A stretch of 5,168 nt of DNA from an uncultured Acidimicrobium sp. (GTDB lineage Bacteria; Actinomycetota; Acidimicrobiia; Acidimicrobiales; Ilumatobacteraceae): positions 1 to 5,168 of the forward strand of contig CAINLH010000311.1 of NCBI GenBank assembly GCA_903850275.1. Direction: 5' to 3'. The translations under genes and the position numbers were made by a program. How positions within the stretch are numbered: the stretch's first letter is position 1; each line of letters opens with the position of its first letter. Positions 1 through 4,554 of this stretch are shown piece after piece. The notes under the pieces were generated by a model. It was not told the DNA's origin, did not search any database, and saw only the letters and a list, made by a program, of their open reading frames with translations.

Positions 1-410
1 CGCGTTATCGAGCATCCGAAATCACATCGACTTTACTCATTGGTGCTGCTCGACTTGTTTCGCGAAGTAGCAAGGATGGAAGAGTGTTGGTGCAAACTTT
101 TAACGCGCAACATCCCTTGCTAAAAGCGATATCTGACAAAAACATTGATTCGTACATCGCGTCCGAGACTGCATCTCGCCAAGCTATGCACATGCCTCCA
201 TTCAGCTGTCTCGCGCAAGTTTCGGGTGTTGCCGCACCAGAGGTTGTCGCGTCTATCGAAAATCAATTTGGTATTTCCGTAAGTGCCGACGACCACGGCA
301 CCTACCTCATCCGATCCGATACCTGGCAACATCTTTCTAGTGCGCTAGACGGAATGAACCTTTCCAAGAGCGCGCGCTACAAGTTGGTTGTTGATCCGCC
401 ACGCGTATAG
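1..410 (+). CDS. priA: Primosomal protein N' (PriA), C-terminal fragment
   Basis: This is the last 135 codons of a gene that enters from the left; the first complete codon is at base 3 and TAG is at 408-410. PriA takes part in restarting stalled replication forks by recognising forks and loading the primosome. The visible part matches the C-terminus of actinobacterial PriA: an RYRASE segment, GAARLVSRS, the GRVLVQT strand followed by a HPLL helix, a MPPFSCLAQVSG segment, and the terminal VDPPRV that resembles the family's closing 'VDVDP' strand. The helicase ATP-binding motifs lie upstream of the window, so I cannot tell whether this protein is an active helicase; many actinobacterial PriA proteins are described as lacking intact motifs. 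An ATG-like internal start near base 84 is not the real start, because the frame is open and PriA-like back to base 3. The last 34 nt overlap the end of the opposing methyltransferase gene. Confidence 0.88.
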   Translation, partial: RYRASEITSTLLIGAARLVSRSSKDGRVLVQTFNAQHPLLKAISDKNIDSYIASETASRQAMHMPPFSCLAQVSGVAAPEVVASIENQFGISVSADDHGTYLIRSDTWQHLSSALDGMNLSKSARYKLVVDPPRV

Positions 411-1012
411 TCGGGTTTCCTCGTTACCTTCAACACTCTGAATCCACGCTTGCTTGTAAGTCGGGCTACTTCAAAACCGTTACCCATCATCCACACCGCG
501 AGAGAGTCCGATCCCAAGTTGCGGTTGACTACGAGCCACGCCTGACCACTTTGACTAAGTCTGTTCAGCCATGTGTCCAATAGATCATGTAGCGCTTTTT
601 TGCCGATTCGAATTGGCGGATTGGACCAAATCAAATCAAATTGCAATTCCGACGGCACAGACTGCGGAAACAAAGCGGTGACGTTCATGAGTCCATTGCG
701 AAGGGCGTTTTCACCAACAAGTTGCAGTGCTCGAGCATTGACGTCGATTGCCCAGACTTTTGCTTCCGGCGAGTACGAAGCTAATGACATTGCAATGGCT
801 CCCGATCCGCAACCTAGATCCAGGAAGTTGCCGGTGGTGGACGGGCGAGGAGCTGCATCCAGCAAAATTTGCGTGCCTTGATCAACGCCCTTTTTTGCGA
901 ATACTCCGCGATCAGTGACCAGTTGTAGGTTGCGATTGCCGACTACGAAACTTGTGTAGCGAACGTCTGAGGCTGAATTCGGCTTGGTCGTAAAGTACTG
1001 CTCGTCACTCAT
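377..1012 (-). CDS. RsmC-like class I SAM-dependent methyltransferase (MTS domain)
   Basis: This encodes a 211-aa Rossmann-fold methyltransferase of the RsmC/RlmG (MTS, small) type, which in characterised relatives methylates guanine N2 of rRNA. Visible motifs are an N-terminal YFTTKP and TDRGVFAKKGVDQGT (residues 33-47), the SAM-binding LDLGCGSG loop (64-71), the acidic AIDVNARAL end of strand 2 (88-96) and the catalytic-site SNPPIRIG (130-137). NLGSDSL (165-171) and GFRVLKV (190-196) follow, both typical of actinobacterial members. The reading frame could extend upstream to 1099, but ATG at 1012 is preferred because MSDEQYF is where the family begins. It is transcribed opposite to priA and def. 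Its 3' end overlaps the priA stop region by 34 nt, and its start lies 22 nt from the nearest ATG of def. The fold and enzyme class are clear; the exact substrate (16S or 23S rRNA, or another small target) is inferred. Confidence 0.88.
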   Translation of the reverse strand: MSDEQYFTTKPNSASDVRYTSFVVGNRNLQLVTDRGVFAKKGVDQGTQILLDAAPRPSTTGNFLDLGCGSGAIAMSLASYSPEAKVWAIDVNARALQLVGENALRNGLMNVTALFPQSVPSELQFDLIWSNPPIRIGKKALHDLLDTWLNRLSQSGQAWLVVNRNLGSDSLAVWMMGNGFEVARLTSKRGFRVLKVTRKPDYTRGGSTTNL

Positions 1013-1020
1013 GGCCTCGC

Positions 1021-1026
1021 TAGCCT
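1021..1026 (+). promoter_or_regulatory. Possible -10 box for def
   Basis: TAGCCT fits the TANNNT pattern common in actinobacterial -10 elements and ends 8 nt before the ATG at 1035. No Shine-Dalgarno sequence is visible upstream of that ATG. A leaderless or nearly leaderless def transcript is therefore possible. No convincing -35 was seen, and a hexamer match this loose occurs often by chance. Confidence 0.25.
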
Positions 1027-1034
1027 TACACGCA

Positions 1035-1610
1035 ATGAGCAATAAAGGAACGACCCCTCCAGATTCTGGTTTCGGCGTAGGCGTGCCAGATGCGTCCACA
1101 ATCCGCGTTTACGGTGATCCTGTATTAAAGACTCTGGCTGCATCCATCACCAACATCGATGGGAAGCTGGTGTCGTTGGCTGAAAACATGCTCCACATCA
1201 TGTACGAGGCGCCCGGCCTTGGGCTTGCCGGTCCACAAATCGGAGTACAGAAACAGATTTTTGTCTATGACGTAGATGACGATCCGCAAGTGATTTTGAA
1301 TCCCACCATTGTCGAGTCATCCGGTGAATGGGTATACGACGAAGGCTGCCTGTCAATACCGGGCCTTTTTGTAGAAATGTTGCGCCCCAAAGAAGTGCTT
1401 GTCCGCGGGCTAACTCTGGAGGGCGACGAAATAGAGGTTGAAGCAGATGAACTTCTTGCTCGGCTTTTCCAACACGAGATAGACCATCTGCAGGGCGTGT
1501 TGATGTTCGACAGAATGTTGCCAGATCAGCGCAAGATAGCGCTTAACGAATACCAAAAGCACGAGAAGAGCCCGAAAAATAGCGAGCCCGTACACGTTCG
1601 CTTAACGTAG
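1035..1610 (+). CDS. def: Peptide deformylase
   Basis: Def is the metal-dependent enzyme that removes the formyl group from the N-terminal methionine of nascent proteins at the ribosome exit. With the ATG start the protein has 191 aa. All three signature motifs are intact: GLGLAGPQ (residues 61-68, motif I), EGCLS (103-107, whose Cys is a metal ligand) and QHEIDH (146-151, supplying the two His ligands and the catalytic Glu). The start is uncertain. ATG 1035 gives a Gly/Pro-rich extension that other deformylases do not need. GTG 1083 gives a 175-aa protein whose N-terminus (VPDASTIRVYGDP) fits the usual family length better and leaves 70 nt from the divergent methyltransferase start. Neither has a clear Shine-Dalgarno sequence. 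fmt begins 2 nt after the def stop, so the formylation and deformylation enzymes are made from one transcript. Confidence 0.95.
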   Translation: MSNKGTTPPDSGFGVGVPDASTIRVYGDPVLKTLAASITNIDGKLVSLAENMLHIMYEAPGLGLAGPQIGVQKQIFVYDVDDDPQVILNPTIVESSGEWVYDEGCLSIPGLFVEMLRPKEVLVRGLTLEGDEIEVEADELLARLFQHEIDHLQGVLMFDRMLPDQRKIALNEYQKHEKSPKNSEPVHVRLT

Positions 1611-1612
1611 CA

Positions 1613-2536
1613 ATGCTCGCGCCTTTACCGATCACGCGCCCTAGGCAAATAATCTTTTTTGGAACGCCGGACGTTGCTGTTGGGCCTTTGCGCTCGTTGG
1701 TGTCCTCGGGACTCACTGTGGCGTTGGTTGTCACGGGTGAAGACAAGCGTCGCGGCCGGGGTAGTGACGTCTCGCCGAGCCCCGTCAAAGTTGTTGCGAC
1801 CGAATTGGGCATTCCATTCTCGCATCACGTTTCCGACGCGATCGAACTAGCCAAGAAACAAACCGAAACTCTCGGCGTCGTTGTTGCGTTTGGCCATATT
1901 TTCACTGATGAGGCGTTGGATATTTTGCCAATGATCAACATTCACTATTCGCTGCTACCTCGGTGGCGCGGAGCGGCGCCCGTTGAGCGAGCCATTTTGG
2001 AGGGCGATCGTGAAACGGGCGTTTCAATAATTCAGGTTGCTCAGCAATTGGATGCTGGCAACATCATCGCCCAGGTTGCCACGGATATTTCGCAGACCGA
2101 GACTCTTGCAGAGCTTCGATCAAGGTTGGAGGCTTTGGCAGAACCGTTACTGCTTGATGTTTGCCAGAACGGTGTTTCAAGCTCGCGTCCACAAGAAGGC
2201 GTACCGATCGTTGCAAAAAAGATTTCACCAACTGATGTGCGATTAAGTTTTTTTGGCTCAGCGGAGCATGCATGCAGACAAATCCGCATTGGCGGTGCCT
2301 TTTCGTATATCAAAGGCAAGCGCTTAAAGGTATTGACTGCAGAGCGTGTTTCGGGAATGACTATTGGTGTTGGAGAAATTCATCTCGTCAACGGCCAAGT
2401 GTTTGTTGGCTTCGGCGAAGATGCAATTCAATTGCAGACTGTTCAACTTGAGGGAAAGCCCATCTCAGAAGCTTCGAGTTGGTTTAATGGTGCGCGAATA
2501 AACGCGGGGGAGCGATTTGATGAGCAACACCAGTAA
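1613..2536 (+). CDS. fmt: Methionyl-tRNA formyltransferase
   Basis: Fmt transfers a formyl group from 10-formyltetrahydrofolate to Met-tRNAfMet, producing the initiator tRNA used in bacterial initiation. The 307-aa length is normal. The N-terminal formyltransferase domain shows IIFFGTPDVAV (residues 13-23), the INIHYSLLPRWRGAAPVERA core (108-127), and GVSIIQVAQQLDAGNI (136-151). By family alignment the catalytic Asn, His and Asp are N109, H111 and D147. The C-terminal OB-like domain begins around KKISPTDVRLSF (202-213) and ends with LEGKPISEASSWFNGARI (279-296), the usual closing segment. The ATG lies 2 nt after the def stop with no obvious Shine-Dalgarno sequence, so translation is probably coupled. 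The first ten residues extend slightly beyond typical homologues. Its last 17 nt overlap the start of the next gene. Confidence 0.96.
   Translation: MLAPLPITRPRQIIFFGTPDVAVGPLRSLVSSGLTVALVVTGEDKRRGRGSDVSPSPVKVVATELGIPFSHHVSDAIELAKKQTETLGVVVAFGHIFTDEALDILPMINIHYSLLPRWRGAAPVERAILEGDRETGVSIIQVAQQLDAGNIIAQVATDISQTETLAELRSRLEALAEPLLLDVCQNGVSSSRPQEGVPIVAKKISPTDVRLSFFGSAEHACRQIRIGGAFSYIKGKRLKVLTAERVSGMTIGVGEIHLVNGQVFVGFGEDAIQLQTVQLEGKPISEASSWFNGARINAGERFDEQHQ
2506..2512 (+). promoter_or_regulatory. Shine-Dalgarno for the small CSD-like gene
   Basis: GGGGGAG lies inside the 3' end of fmt, 7 nt before the ATG at 2520. It decides the start in favour of this ATG over the TTG one codon earlier, and it gives the gene its own ribosome entry within the upstream coding region. 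Confidence 0.6.
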
Positions 2537-2732
2537 TCAACAGTTTGGAATGGTTGCCGAGTTTGATCACCACCGTGGTTTAGGAGTGGTCGAGTCAGAA
2601 GACATTCGATATGTATTTCATTGTGCAGAAATCATGGATGAAACCCGAGAAATTGCAGTCGGGGCTTCCGTCTCTTTCTTCCCAGTTGAGCGTTTTGGTC
2701 TGCTCGAGGCGAGCCAAGTCGTCAAGCTTTAG
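2520..2732 (+). CDS. Small cold-shock-domain-like protein
   Basis: This encodes a 70-aa protein resembling the short divergent cold-shock-domain proteins of actinobacteria. Visible are GMVAEFDHHRGLGVV (residues 10-24), the counterpart of the CSD first strands and RNP1, and YVFHCAEI (31-38), the counterpart of RNP2. A TREIAVGASVSFF strand pair (42-54) and a GLLEASQV end (60-67) follow. RNP1 is atypical: where classic CspA has an aromatic-rich KGFGFI, this protein has RGLGVV, so nucleic-acid binding by stacking may be weakened or altered. It overlaps the end of fmt by 17 nt in another frame and is presumably translated from the def-fmt message. Its TAG interlocks with the stop of the opposing DUF1844 gene. 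An OB-fold nucleic-acid-binding role is inferred; the exact function is unknown. Confidence 0.8.
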   Translation: MSNTSNQQFGMVAEFDHHRGLGVVESEDIRYVFHCAEIMDETREIAVGASVSFFPVERFGLLEASQVVKL

Positions 2733-3070
2733 TTGATGAGAGGTGCGGCGTTGTCAATGACGCCCTTGATCTGCACGAAGGCAAGACGGATGTTTCCAAG
2801 TGCGTCTTGCAGTGTCTTGTACTCTTCGCCCAAACGGGCACCAAGCCCTTCAACGATGCAGGCAACTGCGTCGATAGCCAACGCCGCCTCTTCAAGCCTT
2901 GGAGGTTCAGCCGAAAGATGGATCGCGGCCAATTCGTACAGTCCCATCACATGATTTACGACAACTATGTTCGCTGGAACCTCGGCAATGCGCTGTCTGG
3001 TTTCGGCAAGAGCAGCAAGCGCTTCTTCTGATTCTGGGTCAATCTCGTGTGGTGTTGGATCCTGATTCAC
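2729..3070 (-). CDS. DUF1844-family protein
   Basis: This encodes a 113-aa protein of unknown function starting with GTG at 3070 (no good Shine-Dalgarno sequence seen) and ending in TAA. An acidic, Ala/Glu-rich N-terminus (residues 9-30) precedes a mostly helical domain: VVVNHVMGLYELAAIHLS (36-53), EAALAIDAVACIVEGLGARLG (61-81) and LQDALGNIRLAFVQI (87-101). This helix pattern matches my recollection of DUF1844, which is often found next to infC in actinobacteria. There is no signal peptide or clear membrane span. It is divergent from the infC operon across the leader region, and convergent with the fmt run, overlapping the CSD-like gene by 4 nt at the stops. The position suggests a link to translation, but no function can be stated. 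Confidence 0.8.
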   Translation of the reverse strand: MNQDPTPHEIDPESEEALAALAETRQRIAEVPANIVVVNHVMGLYELAAIHLSAEPPRLEEAALAIDAVACIVEGLGARLGEEYKTLQDALGNIRLAFVQIKGVIDNAAPLIN

Positions 3071-3092
3071 CTGCGCTACGCTAATAGCCCAA

Positions 3093-3114
3093 GTGGGGAA
3101 CTCGTTTCCCCCAC
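3093..3114. repeat. Inverted repeat between DUF1844 and infC
   Basis: GTGGGG (3093-3098) pairs with CCCCAC (3109-3114). Two further A:T pairs (3099-3100 with 3106-3107) follow after skipping one C, leaving a 5-nt loop. There is no T-run on the plus side, so it is not a classical terminator for either neighbour. It could be an operator or a leader hairpin. Confidence 0.45.
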
Positions 3115-3186
3115 CTGACCACAGATTCTCAGTACATCGTCGTTCCTTCAGGAGCGGTTTGGCTGGCTAGTGCGTTTGGGTCTTGT

Positions 3187-3294
3187 ATGCGCTTACGCGC
3201 GTCTTGGCCCGTCCGCGCGCCTGCGAAACCCTTTTTCGGGTTCGGCTCCACACACAGGAGGCCACGCCACTTGCACAAGAAAGTAAAGCCATAG
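3187..3294 (+). other. Possible upstream ORF in the infC leader
   Basis: A frame offset from infC is open from ATG 3187 to TAG 3292-3294, encoding 35 aa rich in Arg, Lys and Pro. A second in-frame entry, TTG at 3271, lies 9 nt after the perfect AGGAGG (3256-3261) and would make only MHKKVKP. Either way the TAG overlaps the ATA at 3291-3293, the candidate infC start, in an ATAG arrangement that would suit termination-reinitiation. The short version is better supported because only it has a strong ribosome site; the ATG at 3187 has at best a weak GGG upstream. The peptide itself is unlikely to have a function. Chance openness in GC-rich sequence is a real alternative. Confidence 0.35.
3256..3261 (+). 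promoter_or_regulatory. AGGAGG Shine-Dalgarno without a matching infC start
   Basis: This is the strongest ribosome-binding sequence in the window. In the infC frame it has no proper start at normal spacing: ACG follows after only 2 nt, and ATA is 29 nt away. Out of frame, TTG at 3271 has a 9-nt spacing. CCTTTT at 3230-3235 could pair with it using two G:U pairs, which would mask it. Confidence 0.5.
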
Positions 3295-3923
3295 CACCGC
3301 CAATTAACGAGCCTCGTTACAACGAGCGAATTCGCGCCCGCGAAGTTCGTCTCGTAGATGCCGATGGTTCACAAGTTGGAGTCGTGAGCATTGCCGACGC
3401 ACTCGAAAGAGCGCGAGTCGCAGAGCTTGATTTAGTAGAAGTTGCAGCACAAGCAGATCCGCCCGTATGTCGAATTATGGATTACGGAAAGTTCCGCTAT
3501 GAGGAATCGCAGCGTCTAAAGGAGTCACGCAAAAAGACTGTGCAGATCACGATGAAGGAAGTCAAATTCCGTCCAAAAATTGGCAAGGGCGATTTCGATA
3601 CCAAGGTGCGTCACATGCACGAGTTCCTCGGTGAGGGGCACAAGGTAAAAGTGACGTTGCAGTTCCGCGGTCGCGAAGTTGCTCACCCCGAGCTAGGCCG
3701 AAAGATTTTGGATGCAGTTATCGAACAACTTGGACCAATTGCCCGCGTCGACACGATGGCGCGTCTTGAAGGTCGAAATATGACGATGGTGCTTTCACCA
3801 GAGAAAAAGACAACCAAGAAGCCGACCACACAGCAACCGACACAAAAGGCAGCCCCTGAAACGGCTCCTGCGGTCGTCACCCAACCGGTGGCGCCAGTGT
3901 CTGAAGCTCCAGTGGCCGAATAA
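3291..3923 (+). CDS. infC: Translation initiation factor IF-3
   Basis: IF3 binds the 30S subunit, blocks premature 50S joining and enforces correct initiator tRNA and start-codon pairing. From ATA 3291 the protein has 210 aa. The N domain shows EPRYNERIRAREVRLVDADG, SIADALERA and LDLVEVAAQADPPVCRIMDYGKFRYE, the family signature. The linker has ESRKKTVQITMKEVKFRPKI, and the C domain has DFDTKVRHMHEFL, GHKVKVTLQFRGRE and GRNMTMVLSP. A Pro/Thr/Ala-rich tail of 37 residues (3810-3920) extends past the normal IF3 end. The start is unusual: between TTG 3204 and a GTG well inside the N domain there is no ATG, GTG or TTG in frame. Candidates are ATA 3291, ATT 3303, or TTG 3183/3204, which would add 29-36 Arg-rich residues. 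Rare starts (AUU in E. coli) are an established means of infC autoregulation. The gene heads infC-rpmI-rplT-tsnR. Confidence 0.95.
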   Translation: MAPPINEPRYNERIRAREVRLVDADGSQVGVVSIADALERARVAELDLVEVAAQADPPVCRIMDYGKFRYEESQRLKESRKKTVQITMKEVKFRPKIGKGDFDTKVRHMHEFLGEGHKVKVTLQFRGREVAHPELGRKILDAVIEQLGPIARVDTMARLEGRNMTMVLSPEKKTTKKPTTQQPTQKAAPETAPAVVTQPVAPVSEAPVAE

Positions 3924-3948
3924 CTCAACTAGATAAGAGGAGCAAACA

Positions 3949-4146
3949 ATGCCAAAGATGAAAACTTCTAAGACCGCTGCGAAGCGCTTTAAGTTCACAG
4001 GAACGGGAAAGCTGCGTCGCCAGCAATCGATGCGCCAGCACTTGTTCGAGCACAAAGCATCAACACGTACCCGTCGCCTCGACGGAAATGTCGATGTTCA
4101 CTCGGGAGACGTAAAGCGCATCAAGCGATGCCTGGGTCTCCGTTAA
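3949..4146 (+). CDS. rpmI: 50S ribosomal protein bL35
   Basis: This encodes a small, very basic 65-aa protein of the large ribosomal subunit, of normal family length. It begins MPKMKTSKTAAKRFKFTGTGKLRR, written here as the L35 signature PKMKTSKTAAKRFK (residues 2-15) followed by TGTGK, and it ends with the usual VKRIKRCLGL. AGAGGAG at 3936-3942 lies 6 nt before the ATG and fixes the start. It lies 25 nt after infC and 51 nt before rplT. The rplT gap shows no stem or T-run, so the three genes are probably one transcript. Confidence 0.97.
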   Translation: MPKMKTSKTAAKRFKFTGTGKLRRQQSMRQHLFEHKASTRTRRLDGNVDVHSGDVKRIKRCLGLR

Positions 4147-4197
4147 ACCATCAAAACACTCTGATTACGACACACAACTAATTGAAAGGATTTTGAC

Positions 4198-4554
4198 ATG
4201 GCACGTGTAAAACGCGCAGTACATGCAAGGAAAAAGCACAAAGCGATTCTCGAGAAAGCGAAGGGATACTACGGAGACCGAAGCCGGACCTTCCGCTCCG
4301 CAAACGAGCAGGTATTGCACTCGGGTCAATACGCATTCCGTGACCGTCGCGCCAAGAAGGGCGAATTCCGCAGCCTGTGGATCCAGCGCATCAATGCTGG
4401 TTGCCGCCAGAACGACTTTTCGTACAGCCGGCTTATCGCAGGTTTAACGAAGGCAGGGGTCACGGTCGACCGCAAGATTTTGGCCGACCTCGCTGTGCAT
4501 GACGCAGCTGCTTTCGCCAAGATCGTTGAAACCGCAAAGGGAGCACTCGTCTGA
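4198..4554 (+). CDS. rplT: 50S ribosomal protein bL20
   Basis: L20 binds 23S rRNA directly and is needed early in 50S assembly. In several bacteria it also represses its own operon by binding the mRNA leader. The 118-aa length is normal. Visible are MARVKRAVHARKKHK at the N-terminus, AKGYYGDRSRTFRSA (residues 21-35), RAKKGEFRSLWIQRINA (51-67) and the C-terminal RNA-binding part NDFSYSRLIAGLTKAGV (72-88) with DRKILADLAVHD (91-102). AAAGGA at 4185-4190 lies 7 nt upstream of the ATG. The TGA stop at 4552-4554 overlaps the CTG proposed as the start of the next gene. Whether this L20 represses its own operon cannot be decided by eye. Confidence 0.97.
   Translation: MARVKRAVHARKKHKAILEKAKGYYGDRSRTFRSANEQVLHSGQYAFRDRRAKKGEFRSLWIQRINAGCRQNDFSYSRLIAGLTKAGVTVDRKILADLAVHDAAAFAKIVETAKGALV
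4536..4543 (+). promoter_or_regulatory. Shine-Dalgarno supporting the CTG start of tsnR
   Basis: AAAGGGAG at the 3' end of rplT lies 7 nt before CTG 4551, the same spacing as the rplT ribosome site. It is the main direct support for initiation at this non-canonical codon. Confidence 0.55.

Larger units (their letters stand above)
3071..3290 (+). promoter_or_regulatory. Divergent intergenic region and infC leader
   Basis: About 220 nt separate the DUF1844 start (minus) from the probable infC start (plus), by far the largest gap in the window, and promoters for both must lie here or nearby. I found no convincing -35/-10 pair. It contains a GC-rich inverted repeat at 3093-3114. The GC-rich 3187-3243 part has three further potential stems: 3187-3192 with 3197-3202, 3197-3201 with 3216-3220, and 3227-3231 with 3238-3242. 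The first two are mutually exclusive. AGGAGG at 3256-3261 follows. From about 3187 to 3283 no stop occurs in any plus-strand frame. Folding and regulatory roles are inferred; only the repeats themselves are seen. Confidence 0.55.

Noticed and set aside
84..410. A separate 108-aa plus-strand gene starting at 84
   Set aside because: The same frame is open and PriA-like back to base 3, so this is only the end of priA with an internal start.
984..1034. def start upstream at 984
   Set aside because: It would add 17 residues encoded antisense to the methyltransferase start, with no deformylase homology or ribosome site.
1013..1099. Methyltransferase N-terminal extension of 29 residues to 1099
   Set aside because: The extra residues overlap the def coding frame and are not needed; the family N-terminus begins at MSDEQYF (1012).
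2733..3084. Several plus-strand frames across the DUF1844 gene
   Set aside because: They lack recognisable domains and ribosome sites; the minus-strand frame has the family pattern and covers the same bases.
3170..3286. A 38-aa frame from GTG 3170 in the infC leader as an independent gene
   Set aside because: No Shine-Dalgarno sequence at proper spacing and no recognisable protein; openness is explained by GC-rich composition.
3271..3305. Programmed frameshift joining the leader frame to infC
   Set aside because: A -1 shift would be needed just before TAG 3292, but no clear slippery heptamer or downstream stem is present; reinitiation at the overlapping ATA is simpler.
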